Shown piece after piece: positions 26,601 through 36,003 of a DNA stretch of 64,000 nucleotides; the first letter of the stretch is position 1; each line of letters starts with the position of its first letter. This stretch comes from a bacterium. GTDB taxonomy: Bacteria > Bacillota > Bacilli > Lactobacillales > Streptococcaceae. The DNA lies in assembly GCA_905221145.1 (NCBI GenBank), contig CAJNCA010000001.1, positions 434,001 through 498,000 on the forward strand, given 5' to 3'. The notes below the pieces were generated by a model that saw nothing but the letters and a program-made list of their open reading frames with translations, ran no database searches and was not told the DNA's origin. The position numbers and the translations under genes were made by a program.

Positions 26601-28262
26601 ATGAGTAATATCAGTCTAACAACACTTGGTGGTGTACGTGAAAATGGGAAAAATATGTATATCGCTGAAATCGATGGGTCTATTTTCGTTTTGGATGCAG
26701 GTCTAAAATACCCTGAAAATGAACAACTAGGGGTGGACGTCGTTATTCCAAATATGGACTACCTTTTTGAAAATAGCGACCGTATTGCTGGGGTTTTCTT
26801 GACCCACGGCCATGCGGATGCCATTGGTGCTCTGCCTTATCTCTTGGCTGAAGCCAAGGTACCTGTATTTGGCTCTGAGTTGACCATTGAGTTGGCCAAA
26901 CTCTTTGTCAAAGGAAATGACGCAGTTAAGAAATTCAATGATTTCCATGTCATCGATGAGAATACGGAGATTGATTTTGGAGGGACTGTGGTTTCCTTCT
27001 TCCGTACGACCCACTCTATTCCAGAAAGTTTGGGTGTGGTCTTGAAGACAGCTGAAGGTAGCATCGTTTATACAGGTGACTTCAAATTTGACCAGACAGC
27101 TAGTGAATCCTATGCGACAGATTTCGCTCGTTTGGCAGAAATCGGTCGTGATGGAGTTCTAGCTCTTCTTAGCGATTCAGCCAATGCGGACAGTAATATC
27201 CAAGTGGCTAGCGAAAGTGAAGTTGGAGACGAAATCACTCAAACCATTGCAGATTGGGATGGTCGTATCATCGTTGCAGCGGTAGCCAGCAACCTATCTC
27301 GTATCCAGCAGGTGTTTGACGCTGCGGATGCAACAGGCCGTCGTGTGGTCTTGACAGGATTCGATATTGAAAATATCGTCCGCACTGCTATTCGCCTCAA
27401 GAAATTGTCTCTAGCTAACGAGAGCCTTTTGATTAAACCAAAAGATATGTCTCGTTTTGAGGATCATGAGTTGATTATCCTTGAGACAGGCCGTATGGGT
27501 GAGCCTATCAATGGTCTTCGTAAGATGTCGATTGGTCGCCACCGTTATGTGGAGATCAAGGACGGTGACCTAGTCTATATCGTAACCACTCCGTCTATCG
27601 CCAAAGAAGCAGTCATGGCGCGTGTGGAAAACATGATTTACCAAGCTGGTGGGGTTGTCAAACTGATCACTCAAAGCTTGCGTGTGTCAGGTCACGGAAA
27701 TGCGCGTGATTTGCAGTTGATGATCAATCTCTTGCAACCTAAGTATCTCTTCCCAATTCAAGGGGAATACCGTGAGTTGGATGCCCATGCTAAGGCTGCT
27801 ATGGCAGTTGGGATGTTGCCAGAACGCATTTTCATCCCTAAAAAGGGAACAAGCATGGCTTATGAGAATGGGGACTTTGTCCCAGATGGCGCAGTTTCGG
27901 CAGGTGATGTCTTGATTGACGGGAATGCTATTGGTGATGTTGGTAATGTGGTTCTTCGTGACCGTAAGGTCTTGTCAGAGGACGGTATTTTCATCGTCGC
28001 AATTACCGTTAACCGTCGTGAGAAGAAAATTGTGGCCAAGGCTCGTGTTCACACGCGTGGATTTGTTTATCTCAAGAAGAGTCGCGATATTCTCCGTGAA
28101 AGTTCAGAATTGATTAACCAAACGGTAGAAGAGTATCTTCAAGGAGATGACTTTGACTGGGCAGATCTCAAAGGGAAGGTTCGTGATAATTTGACCAAGT
28201 ACCTCTTTGATCAAACCAAGCGTCGTCCAGCTATTTTACCGGTAGTCATGGAAGCAAAATAA
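26601..28262 (+). CDS. rnjB: Ribonuclease J2
   Basis: RNase J proteins are beta-lactamase-fold RNases acting as endonuclease and 5' exonuclease in mRNA decay; J1 and J2 usually form a complex. The 553-aa length matches streptococcal J2. The metal motif reads HGHADA (about 74-79) where J1-type enzymes have HxHxDH, so the last histidine is replaced by alanine. That change marks J2 and suggests weak intrinsic catalysis. The beta-CASP region and C-terminal domain (VRDNLTKYLFDQTKRRP) follow. GGAGG precedes the start. It has its own promoter and a weak terminator follows. Confidence 0.93.
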   Translation: MSNISLTTLGGVRENGKNMYIAEIDGSIFVLDAGLKYPENEQLGVDVVIPNMDYLFENSDRIAGVFLTHGHADAIGALPYLLAEAKVPVFGSELTIELAKLFVKGNDAVKKFNDFHVIDENTEIDFGGTVVSFFRTTHSIPESLGVVLKTAEGSIVYTGDFKFDQTASESYATDFARLAEIGRDGVLALLSDSANADSNIQVASESEVGDEITQTIADWDGRIIVAAVASNLSRIQQVFDAADATGRRVVLTGFDIENIVRTAIRLKKLSLANESLLIKPKDMSRFEDHELIILETGRMGEPINGLRKMSIGRHRYVEIKDGDLVYIVTTPSIAKEAVMARVENMIYQAGGVVKLITQSLRVSGHGNARDLQLMINLLQPKYLFPIQGEYRELDAHAKAAMAVGMLPERIFIPKKGTSMAYENGDFVPDGAVSAGDVLIDGNAIGDVGNVVLRDRKVLSEDGIFIVAITVNRREKKIVAKARVHTRGFVYLKKSRDILRESSELINQTVEEYLQGDDFDWADLKGKVRDNLTKYLFDQTKRRPAILPVVMEAK

Positions 28263-28282
28263 TTGTTGAAATAAACAGAGAG

Positions 28283-28304
28283 AAAGTCGAATTTCGGCTT
28301 TTTC
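28283..28304 (+). terminator. Weak terminator after rnjB
   Basis: AAAGTCGA (28283-28290) pairs with TCGGCTTT (28294-28301) with one G-T pair, three-base loop and a short T-run. Confidence 0.5.
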
Positions 28305-28327
28305 TTATAGAAAAATAGAGGAAAAAT

Positions 28328-29107
28328 ATGGCAGTAATGAAAATCGAGTATTACTCACAAGTATTGGATATGGAGTGGGGAGTGAATGTTCTTTACCCCG
28401 ATGCCAATCGAGTGGAAGAACCAGAGTGTGAAGATATTCCCGTCTTGTACCTCTTGCACGGGATGTCTGGCAATCATAATAGTTGGCTTAAGCGGACCAA
28501 TGTAGAACGCTTACTTCGAGGAACCAATCTTATCGTTGTTATGCCCAATACCAGCAACGGTTGGTATACCGATACCCAGTATGGTTTTGACTATTACACA
28601 GCTCTAGCAGAGGAATTGCCACAGGTTCTAAAACGCTTCTTCCCTAACATGACCAGCAAGCGTGAAAAGACCTTTATCGCTGGTCTCTCTATGGGGGGCT
28701 ACGGTTGTTTCAAACTGGCTCTTGCTACAAATCGTTTTTCTCACGCAGCTAGCTTCTCAGGTGCATTGAGCTTTCAAGATTTTTCTCCTGAGAGTCAAGA
28801 TTTAGGAACGCCAGCCTACTGGAGAGGTGTGTTTGGAGAGATTAAAGATTGGACAACTAGTCCTTATTCTCTAGAAAGTCTGGCTAAAAAATCGGATAAA
28901 AAGACCAAGTTGTGGGCTTGGTGTGGCGAGCAGGATTTCTTGTATAGAGCCAATAATCTAGCAGTGAATAATCTCAAAAAACTGGGCTTTAATGTGACCT
29001 ATAGCCATAGTGCTGGAACTCACGAGTGGTACTACTGGGAAAAACAATTGGAACGGTTCTTAGCAACTCTTCCAATCGAATTCAAATTAGAAGAGAGATT
29101 AAGCTAG
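28328..29107 (+). CDS. estA: Tributyrin esterase (EstA)
   Basis: EstA is a short-chain carboxylesterase of the alpha/beta-hydrolase (esterase D-like) family, acting on acyl and acetyl esters. The 259-aa protein shows [13 protein letters not shown] (oxyanion region, about 41-54) and GLSMGG with nucleophile Ser121. Asp and His ([13 protein letters not shown], about 230-242) complete the triad. No signal peptide is present, so it is cytoplasmic. It lies between rnjB and murM; no operon link is obvious beyond the 65-base spacing. Confidence 0.9.
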   Translation: MAVMKIEYYSQVLDMEWGVNVLYPDANRVEEPECEDIPVLYLLHGMSGNHNSWLKRTNVERLLRGTNLIVVMPNTSNGWYTDTQYGFDYYTALAEELPQVLKRFFPNMTSKREKTFIAGLSMGGYGCFKLALATNRFSHAASFSGALSFQDFSPESQDLGTPAYWRGVFGEIKDWTTSPYSLESLAKKSDKKTKLWAWCGEQDFLYRANNLAVNNLKKLGFNVTYSHSAGTHEWYYWEKQLERFLATLPIEFKLEERLS

Positions 29108-29173
29108 TTTAGTTTGTATTACTCTTTCAATAACTATGTCTTCTATGGAATAGAAACTAAAATATGTTTTTAC

Positions 29174-29201
29174 TAGACTTTCTAAACGAAAGTAGTAGAA
29201 T
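29174..29201 (+). promoter_or_regulatory. Candidate promoter of murMN
   Basis: TAGACT (29174-29179), 16-bp spacer, TAGAAT (29196-29201), about 40 bases upstream of murM. Confidence 0.5.
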
Positions 29202-29240
29202 AGTAGTTAAATTCTATTATTGTTGGAAAGAGAGTAAGAA

Positions 29241-30464
29241 ATGTATCGTTATCAAATTGGCGTTCCCACATTAGAATATGATCAGTTTGTTAAAGAACAT
29301 GAATTAGTCAATGTATTACAAAGTAGTGCTTGGGAAGAGGTTAAGTCTGATTGGCAACATGAAAAGTTTGGCGCCTACCGAGGAGATAAATTACTGGCTA
29401 CAGCTAGTATTTTGATTAAAACTCTTCCTCTAGGCTATAGAATGTTTTATATCCCAAGAGGTCCTATATTAGATTATAAGGATGCTGAACTCTTGAACTT
29501 TGTTCTTCAATCCATTAAGTCCCATGCTCGAAGCAAGAGAGCGATTTTTGTGATTTTTGACCCAAGTATTTGCCTATCGCAAAGTTCAATCAAGCATGAA
29601 AAAATAGAATATCCTGAAAATATGGCTATTATTGAAAATTTGCAAAGAATGGGAGTAAGGTGGTCAGGAAAGACCGATGGAATGGAGGATACCATTCAGC
29701 CTCGTATTCAGGCAAAAGTATACAAGGAAAATTTTACAGAAGATAAACTTTGCAAGTCAACAAAACAAGCTATTCGATCCGCTCGAAATAAGGGTGTAGA
29801 GATTCAGATTGGTAGAGATGAATTGTTAGAATCTTTCTCGTTTTTGATGAAAAAAACTGAGAAGCGAAAAGATATCCATTTGAGGAATGAAGCCTATTAT
29901 AAAAAATTGTTAGATAATTTTAAGGACAAGGCCTACATAACGATGGCCACTCTGGATATCGCTAAGCGTTTACGAGAATTAGAAGAACAGTTAGCGAAAA
30001 ACTTAGCGTTGGAAGAGGCGTTTACTGAGTCGACTCGAACTTCAAAAGTAGAAGCCCAAAAGAAGGAAAAAGAGCGTTTGGTAGAAGAAAGAGATTTCTT
30101 GCAGAGATATCTGAATGAAGAAAAATCAAACATTCCTTTAGCAGCTACTTTGAGTTTGGAATTTGGTAATACCTCTGTTAATCTATATGCTGGTATGGAT
30201 GATGCTTTTAAACGTTATAATGCACCAATTTTAACTTGGTATGAAACAGCTCGCTATGCCTTTGAGCGAGGTATGGTGTGGCAAAATTTAGGTGGTGTTG
30301 AAAACTCTCTCAATGGTGGACTTTACCATTTTAAGGAAAAATTTAATCCAACGATTGAAGAATACTTGGGTGAGTTTACAATGCCCACCCATCCTCTTTA
30401 TTCTCTGTTAAGGATCGCTCTTGATTTTCGCAAGGCATTAAGAATCAAACATCATAGAAGGTAA
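29241..30464 (+). CDS. murM: Serine/alanine-adding enzyme MurM (FemX family)
   Basis: MurM uses Ala- or Ser-tRNA to add the first residue of the dipeptide branch on the lysine of lipid II, giving branched cross-links and influencing penicillin resistance. The 407-aa protein has the FemABX fold of two GNAT-like domains. A helical coiled-coil arm lies between them (about residues 236-300, KRLRELEEQLAKNLALEEAF and onward), which binds tRNA. The C-terminal block VWQNLGGVENSLNGGLYHFK (about 351-370) is a FemX hallmark. AAAGAGAG precedes the start. The next gene starts 5 bases downstream, so murMN is an operon. MurM is the more variable member in mitis-group species. Confidence 0.92.
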   Translation: MYRYQIGVPTLEYDQFVKEHELVNVLQSSAWEEVKSDWQHEKFGAYRGDKLLATASILIKTLPLGYRMFYIPRGPILDYKDAELLNFVLQSIKSHARSKRAIFVIFDPSICLSQSSIKHEKIEYPENMAIIENLQRMGVRWSGKTDGMEDTIQPRIQAKVYKENFTEDKLCKSTKQAIRSARNKGVEIQIGRDELLESFSFLMKKTEKRKDIHLRNEAYYKKLLDNFKDKAYITMATLDIAKRLRELEEQLAKNLALEEAFTESTRTSKVEAQKKEKERLVEERDFLQRYLNEEKSNIPLAATLSLEFGNTSVNLYAGMDDAFKRYNAPILTWYETARYAFERGMVWQNLGGVENSLNGGLYHFKEKFNPTIEEYLGEFTMPTHPLYSLLRIALDFRKALRIKHHRR

Positions 30465-30468
30465 GTAC

Positions 30469-31701
30469 ATGGCATTAATTACACTCACAAAAGAAGAATT
30501 TCAAGCTTATTCTGATCAGGTTTCTTCTTGTTCTTTTATGCAATCTGTCCAGATGGGGGATTTGTTAGAAAAAAGAGGAGCTCGAATTGTTTATCTTGCC
30601 TTGAGACAAGAAGGAGAAATTCAAGTTGCAGCTCTTGTTTATAGCTTACCTATGTTAGGTGGTCTGCATATGGAGCTCAATTCGGGGCCTATTTATACGA
30701 GAAAAGAAGCCCTGCCAGTTTTTTATGCGGAGTTAAAAGAATATGCTAAGCAGAATGGTGTATTAGAGCTACTTGTAAAACCTTATGAAACTTACCAAAC
30801 TTTTGATAGTGAGGGTAATCCAATAGATGCTGAGAAAAAAAGTATTATTCAAGATTTGATTGATTTAGGTTATCAATTTGATGGTTTAAAAACAGGTTAC
30901 CCAGGTGGAGAACCGGATTGGCTATATTGTAAAGATTTGAATGAGCTAACTGAAAAGACCTTGATTAATAGTTTTAGTAAAAAGGGGAAACCTTTGGTGA
31001 AAAAGGCTGATACATTTGGTATTCAGTTGAAAAAATTAAATCGTGAAGAACTTTCAATTTTTAAAGATATAACAAAAACAACCTCTGAACGTCGAGAATA
31101 TAGTGATAAAAGTTTAGAATATTATGAGCACTTTTATGATTCATTTGGAGAACAAGCGGAGTTTGTAATTGCTAGTCTAAATTTAGGAGAATATATACAA
31201 AATTTAATACATAAGCAAAAAGAATTATCTGAAAAAATAGCTACCTCACTACTCTTATTAGAACAATATCCAGATTCTGCACAAAAGAAAAAAGAACACA
31301 AAGAATTGGCTAGGCAGTATGAAAGCTTTGAAGTTCGAAAAGCAGAAGCACGAGAGTTGATTGAAAAATATGGAGAGAAAGATCTTGTCTTAGCAGGTAG
31401 TTTATTTATTTATATGCCTCAAGAAACGACCTATCTTTTTAGTGGTTCCTATACTGAGTTTAATAAATTTTATGCCCCTGCGCTACTTCAGAAATATGTT
31501 ATGTTGGAAAGCATAAAACGTGGGATACCTAAATACAACTTTCTAGGGATTCAAGGGATTTTTGATGGTAGTGATGGCGTTTTGCGTTTTAAACAAAATT
31601 TTAATGGCTATATTGTACGTAAAGCAGGAACTTTCCGTTATTATCCATCGCCTTTAAAATACAAAGCTATTCAGTTACTCAAAAAAATATTAGGGCGCTA
31701 A
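30469..31701 (+). CDS. murN: Alanine-adding enzyme MurN (FemX family)
   Basis: MurN adds the second residue (alanine) of the branch started by MurM. The 410-aa protein is a FemABX paralogue with the same coiled-coil arm (about 245-300, IHKQKELSEKIATSLLLLEQ and onward) and the matching C-terminal block YNFLGIQGIFDGSDGVLRFK. It starts 4 bases after murM stops, so translation is coupled. No signal peptide; it acts on lipid II at the inner face of the membrane. Confidence 0.93.
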   Translation: MALITLTKEEFQAYSDQVSSCSFMQSVQMGDLLEKRGARIVYLALRQEGEIQVAALVYSLPMLGGLHMELNSGPIYTRKEALPVFYAELKEYAKQNGVLELLVKPYETYQTFDSEGNPIDAEKKSIIQDLIDLGYQFDGLKTGYPGGEPDWLYCKDLNELTEKTLINSFSKKGKPLVKKADTFGIQLKKLNREELSIFKDITKTTSERREYSDKSLEYYEHFYDSFGEQAEFVIASLNLGEYIQNLIHKQKELSEKIATSLLLLEQYPDSAQKKKEHKELARQYESFEVRKAEARELIEKYGEKDLVLAGSLFIYMPQETTYLFSGSYTEFNKFYAPALLQKYVMLESIKRGIPKYNFLGIQGIFDGSDGVLRFKQNFNGYIVRKAGTFRYYPSPLKYKAIQLLKKILGR

Positions 31702-31779
31702 GATAAGAAAGTTGTTCTTTAGCTTTCTTTCAGCTTGTTTTAGTAAAATAGACTTTATTTTCTAGAAAGGTGGAGGGAC

Positions 31780-32481
31780 ATGCGCTGGATTTTTCGTTTG
31801 ATAGGAGCTTTCTTTTCTTTTATTTGGCGTTTGTTTTGGCGCCTGGTTTGGATTGTTTTGCTTTTATGCACACTTGCTTTCGGAATTCTCTGGTATCTAA
31901 ACGGGGATTTTCAAGGAGCGCTAAAGCAAGCAGAGCGGTCAGTCAAGATTGGTCAACAAAGTATCGATCAATGGGAAAAAACAGGGCAACTGCCTAAGTT
32001 GAACCAGACAGATAGCCACCAGCATTCTGAAGGAAGGTGGCCACAGTCTTCTGCTCGTATTTACCTGGATCCGCAGATGGATTCACGCTTTCAAGAGGCT
32101 TATTTAGAAGCAATTCAGAATTGGAATCAAACTGGTGCTTTTAACTTTGAAATTGTCACCGAGTCCAGCAAGGCAGACATCTTGGCTACTGAGATGAACG
32201 ACGGAAACACTCCTGTGGCAGGAGAAGCGGAAAGTCAGACCAATCTCTTAACGGGGCAATTTTTATCTGTAACGGTGCGTCTGAATCATTATTATCTGTC
32301 CAATCCTGACTATGGCTATTCCTATGAGCGCATTGTCCATACGGCAGAACATGAGTTGGGGCATGCGATCGGCTTGGACCATACAGATGAGAAGTCTGTG
32401 ATGCAACCTGCAGGTTCCTTTTATGGTATCCAGGAAGAGGATGTTGCAAACCTTCGAAAAATATATGAGACCAATGAGTAG
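31780..32481 (+). CDS. Membrane-anchored matrixin-like zinc metalloprotease
   Basis: A 233-aa protein with a Trp- and Phe-rich N-terminal membrane segment (about residues 4-40) that would anchor it, followed by an extracellular domain. The domain carries [11 protein letters not shown] (191-201), the extended zinc motif of matrixins, and the downstream SVMQP methionine turn. A catalytic zinc protease is therefore likely; its substrate is unknown. The start at 31780 has AAAGGTGGAGG upstream. The stop codon lies inside the stem of the terminator. Confidence 0.85.
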   Translation: MRWIFRLIGAFFSFIWRLFWRLVWIVLLLCTLAFGILWYLNGDFQGALKQAERSVKIGQQSIDQWEKTGQLPKLNQTDSHQHSEGRWPQSSARIYLDPQMDSRFQEAYLEAIQNWNQTGAFNFEIVTESSKADILATEMNDGNTPVAGEAESQTNLLTGQFLSVTVRLNHYYLSNPDYGYSYERIVHTAEHELGHAIGLDHTDEKSVMQPAGSFYGIQEEDVANLRKIYETNE

Positions 32482-32505
32482 GGGACTATCTTTCCCTACT
32501 TTTTT
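32478..32505 (+). terminator. Terminator overlapping the protease stop codon
   Basis: GTAGGG (32478-32483) pairs with CCCTAC (32494-32499), then six T (32500-32505). The stop codon TAG (32479-32481) is in the left arm. The T-run ends just before the uvrC -10. Confidence 0.8.
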
Positions 32506-32513
32506 GCTATAAT
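32505..32513 (+). promoter_or_regulatory. Extended -10 promoter of uvrC, leaderless
   Basis: TGCTATAAT is a consensus extended -10 ending at 32513. The uvrC ATG starts at 32520, so the expected transcription start is at or next to the A of the start codon. The -35 zone coincides with the upstream terminator hairpin. Confidence 0.7.
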
Positions 32514-32519
32514 GGAACT

Positions 32520-34367
32520 ATGAACAACTTGATTAAATCAAAACTAGAGCTCTTACCGACCAGCCCTGGTTGCTACATTCACAAGGATAAAAACGGCACC
32601 ATTATCTATGTAGGAAAGGCTAAAAATCTGCGTAACCGCGTGCGCTCCTATTTTCGTGGAAGTCACGATACCAAGACAGAGGCCTTGGTGTCTGAAATTG
32701 TGGATTTTGAATTTATTGTTACGGAGTCTAATATTGAGGCACTTCTCCTAGAAATCAACCTGATCAAGGAGAATAAGCCTAAATACAATATCATGCTCAA
32801 GGATGATAAGTCCTATCCATTCATCAAAATCACCAATGAGCGCTATCCTCGTTTGATTATCACCCGTCAGGTCAAGAAGGACGGCGGTCTTTACTTTGGT
32901 CCTTATCCAGATGTGGGGGCAGCTAATGAAATCAAGCGGTTGCTGGATCGGATTTTTCCATTTCGTAAGTGTACCAATCCGCCGTCTAAGGTCTGTTTTT
33001 ATTACCATATCGGCCAGTGTATGGCCCACACTATCTGTAAGAAGGATGAGGTCTACTTCAAGTCTATGGCTCAGGAAGTTTCTGACTTCTTAAAAGGACA
33101 GGACGACAAAATCATCGATGATCTTAAGGGTAAGATGGCGGCGGCAGCCCAAACTATGGAATTTGAGCGTGCAGCGGAATACCGTGACCTGATTCAGGCC
33201 ATTGGAACGCTTCGGACCAAGCAACGGGTTATGGCCAAAGATCTTCAAAATCGGGATGTCTTTGGCTACTATGTGGACAAGGGTTGGATGTGTGTTCAGG
33301 TTTTCTTTGTTCGTCAAGGCAAGCTTATTGAGCGTGATGTCAATCTTTTCCCCTATTACAACGATCCGGATGAGGACTTCTTGACCTATGTAGGACAATT
33401 CTATCAAGAAAAATCTCACCTGGTTCCCAATGAGGTTCTGATTCCGCAGGATATCGATGAAGAAGCTGTCAAGGCCTTGGTGGATACCAAGATTCTCAAG
33501 CCCCAACGTGGAGAGAAAAAGCAGCTGGTCAATCTAGCTATAAAGAATGCTCGTGTCAGCCTAGAGCAGAAATTTAACCTGCTAGAAAAATCTGTCGAAA
33601 AGACCCAAGGAGCTATTGAAAATCTAGGTCGTTTGCTCCAAATCCCGACTCCAGTTCGCATCGAATCCTTCGATAACTCCAATATCATGGGAACCAGTCC
33701 TGTTTCAGCTATGGTGGTCTTTGTCAACGGCAAACCGAGTAAGAAGGATTATCGTAAGTACAAAATCAAGACTGTGGTTGGACCAGACGACTATGCCAGT
33801 ATGCGTGAGGTTATTCGCAGACGTTATGGTCGAGTTCAGCGTGACGGTTTGACTCCGCCAGATTTGATTGTGATTGATGGGGGACAAGGTCAAGTCAATA
33901 TTGCCAAGCAGGTCATTCAAGAGGAGCTGGGCTTGGATATTCCAATTGCTGGTCTGCAAAAGAATGACAAGCACCAAACCCATGAGTTGCTCTTTGGAGA
34001 TCCACTTGAGGTGGTGGAGTTGTCTCGCAATTCTCAGGAATTTTTCCTCCTCCAACGCATCCAAGATGAGGTCCACCGCTTTGCTATCACTTTCCACCGT
34101 CAACTGCGCTCCAAAAATTCTTTTTCATCACAACTGGATGGAATTGACGGTCTGGGACCTAAACGCAAGCAGAATCTCATGAAGCATTTCAAGTCTTTGA
34201 CCAAAATCAGGGAAGCCAGTGTGGATGAGATTGTCGAAGTTGGAGTACCTAGAGCTGTTGCAGAGGCTGTGCAGAGGAAGTTGAACCCGCAGGAGGCAGA
34301 AGCCTTGCTTCAAGTTGCGGAAGAACAAGTAGATTACCAAACAGAAGGAGAACACAATGAATCATAA
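32520..34367 (+). CDS. uvrC: UvrABC excinuclease subunit C
   Basis: UvrC makes both incisions around DNA lesions in nucleotide excision repair. The 615-aa protein shows an N-terminal GIY-YIG nuclease ([20 protein letters not shown], about 14-33, and FRGSHDTKT), a cysteine cluster ([15 protein letters not shown]), a UVR domain binding UvrB, an RNase H-like 5' nuclease (ESFDNSN and [10 protein letters not shown]) and C-terminal helix-hairpin-helix motifs ([15 protein letters not shown]). The start at 32520 lies seven bases after a -10 box and has no ribosome site, so leaderless translation is likely. The 3' end overlaps the phosphoesterase gene by 11 bases. Confidence 0.97.
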   Translation: MNNLIKSKLELLPTSPGCYIHKDKNGTIIYVGKAKNLRNRVRSYFRGSHDTKTEALVSEIVDFEFIVTESNIEALLLEINLIKENKPKYNIMLKDDKSYPFIKITNERYPRLIITRQVKKDGGLYFGPYPDVGAANEIKRLLDRIFPFRKCTNPPSKVCFYYHIGQCMAHTICKKDEVYFKSMAQEVSDFLKGQDDKIIDDLKGKMAAAAQTMEFERAAEYRDLIQAIGTLRTKQRVMAKDLQNRDVFGYYVDKGWMCVQVFFVRQGKLIERDVNLFPYYNDPDEDFLTYVGQFYQEKSHLVPNEVLIPQDIDEEAVKALVDTKILKPQRGEKKQLVNLAIKNARVSLEQKFNLLEKSVEKTQGAIENLGRLLQIPTPVRIESFDNSNIMGTSPVSAMVVFVNGKPSKKDYRKYKIKTVVGPDDYASMREVIRRRYGRVQRDGLTPPDLIVIDGGQGQVNIAKQVIQEELGLDIPIAGLQKNDKHQTHELLFGDPLEVVELSRNSQEFFLLQRIQDEVHRFAITFHRQLRSKNSFSSQLDGIDGLGPKRKQNLMKHFKSLTKIREASVDEIVEVGVPRAVAEAVQRKLNPQEAEALLQVAEEQVDYQTEGEHNES

Positions 34368-35211
34368 AATCGCAATTTTATCAGATATTCATGGCAATAC
34401 AACTGCCCTAGAAGCAGTGATTGCAGATGCTAAAAACCAAGGAGTCAGTGAATACTGGCTTCTGGGAGATATTTTTCTTCCCGGTCCCGGTGCAAATGAC
34501 TTGGTCGCTCTGTTAAAGGACCTTTCTATAACAGCCAGTGTTCGAGGCAATTGGGATGATTGTGTCCTTGAGGTCTTGGATGGTGAATATGGTTTGGAAC
34601 ATCCACAAGAAATCCAATCAATGCGAATGACCCAGTTTTTGATGGAGCGAATGAATCCTGCAACGATTGTCTGGCTACGAAGCTTGCCTTTGCTGGAAAA
34701 GAAAGAAGTTGAAGGATTGCGCTTTTCTATCTCTCATAATTTGCCAAATAAGAACTATGGTGGTGACTTGCTAGTTGAGAATGATACAGAGAAATTTGAC
34801 CAACTGCTAGATGATGAAGTTGACGTGGCAGTATATGGTCATGTTCACAAGCAGTTGCTTCGTTATGGCAGTCAAGGGCAACAAATCATCAATCCAGGGT
34901 CGATTGGCATGCCCTATTTTAATTGGGAGGCGTTAAAAAATCACCGTGCCCAGTATGTCGTGATAGAGGTTGAAGATGGGGAATTGGTAAATATCCTATT
35001 TCGTAAAGTCGCTTATGATTATGAAGCGGAGTTAGAACTAGCCAAGTCCAAGGGACTTCCCTTTATCGAAATGTATGAAGAGTTGCGAAGAGAAGACAAC
35101 TATCAGGGGCACAATCTGGAACTATTAGCAAGCTTAATAGAAAAGCATGGGTATGTAGAAGATGTGAAGAATTTTTTGGAGGCTATAAAGTCAGAATATA
35201 AGATAGACTAG
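34357..35211 (+). CDS. Metallophosphoesterase (calcineurin-like, YfcE-type)
   Basis: A 284-aa two-metal phosphoesterase. Metal-ligand motifs in order: DIHGN (about 9-13), LLGDIF (about 36-41), RGNWDD (about 65-70), SHNLP (about 124-128) and YGHVHKQ (about 161-167). The C-terminal about 80 residues (helical, [20 protein letters not shown]) extend beyond the usual domain. It begins inside the end of uvrC with AGAAGGAGAA upstream, so the two are co-transcribed. The substrate is not known. Confidence 0.88.
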   Translation: MNHKIAILSDIHGNTTALEAVIADAKNQGVSEYWLLGDIFLPGPGANDLVALLKDLSITASVRGNWDDCVLEVLDGEYGLEHPQEIQSMRMTQFLMERMNPATIVWLRSLPLLEKKEVEGLRFSISHNLPNKNYGGDLLVENDTEKFDQLLDDEVDVAVYGHVHKQLLRYGSQGQQIINPGSIGMPYFNWEALKNHRAQYVVIEVEDGELVNILFRKVAYDYEAELELAKSKGLPFIEMYEELRREDNYQGHNLELLASLIEKHGYVEDVKNFLEAIKSEYKID

Positions 35212-35236
35212 TTTCTTTAAGTAACTGAAAATTAAT

Positions 35237-35302
35237 TGGAACTGGATAAGGGGCTTCCTGCTTGAAATGATTTTCTTCATTCGGTTGCTTATCCTTGTTC
35301 CA
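35237..35302. other. Long imperfect hairpin upstream of nitroreductase gene
   Basis: TGGAAC-t-GGATAAG (35237-35250) is complementary to CTTATCC-tt-GTTCCA (35288-35302), giving a 13-bp stem with a small internal loop. A 37-base loop is enclosed. There is no long T-run on either side, so it is not a standard terminator. It may be an attenuator or a remnant repeat. Confidence 0.5.
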
Positions 35303-35384
35303 GTTTGTCTCTACGAAAAATCCCTGCAACCTCTTTCAAATTATGGTAGAATGGAAGCAGTAGAATTAGAAAAGGAAATCGATT

Positions 35385-35990
35385 ATGAAATTTCTTGAAT
35401 TAAATAAAAAACGTCATGCGACCAAGCATTTCACTGATAAGCCGGTGGATCCTAAAGATGTGCGTACGGCTATCGAAATTGCAACCTTGGCACCAAGTGC
35501 CCACAATAGCCAGCCTTGGAAATTTGTGGTGGTACGTGAGAAAAATGCTGAATTGGCAAAATTGGCTTACGGTTCGAACTTTGAACAGGTATCATCAGCG
35601 CCTGTAACCATTGCCTTGTTTACAGATACAGATCTTGCTAAACGTGCTCGTAAGATTGCCCGAGTTGGTGGTGCTAATAACTTTTCTGAAGAGCAACTTC
35701 AATATTTTATGAAGAATTTACCTGCGGAATTTGCCCGTTACAATGAACAACAAGTAAGCGACTACTTAGCCCTCAATGCAGGTTTGGTTGCTATGAACTT
35801 GGTTCTCGCTCTTACAGACCAAGGAATCGGATCAAATTTGATCCTTGGATTTGACAAATCAAAAGTCAATGAGGTTTTGGAAATTGAAGACCGTTTCCGC
35901 CCAGAACTTTTGATCACAGTGGGTTACACAGATGAAAAATTGGAACCAAGCTACCGCTTGCCAGTAGATGAAATCATCGAGAAAAGATAG
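35385..35990 (+). CDS. Nitroreductase family protein (FMN-dependent)
   Basis: A 201-aa nitroreductase, an FMN-binding dimer reducing quinones or nitro-compounds with NAD(P)H. The N-terminus NKKRHATKHF (FMN phosphate binding) and LAPSAHNSQPWKFVVV (about 37-52) are diagnostic. The C-terminal GYTDEKLEPSYRLPVDEII is typical of the streptococcal NfrA/YdfN-like type. AAAAGGAAA precedes the start and an extended -10 TGGTAGAAT lies near 35344. pepV starts 13 bases later, so they may share a transcript. Confidence 0.87.
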   Translation: MKFLELNKKRHATKHFTDKPVDPKDVRTAIEIATLAPSAHNSQPWKFVVVREKNAELAKLAYGSNFEQVSSAPVTIALFTDTDLAKRARKIARVGGANNFSEEQLQYFMKNLPAEFARYNEQQVSDYLALNAGLVAMNLVLALTDQGIGSNLILGFDKSKVNEVLEIEDRFRPELLITVGYTDEKLEPSYRLPVDEIIEKR

Positions 35991-36003
35991 AAAGAAGAAA
36001 AAA

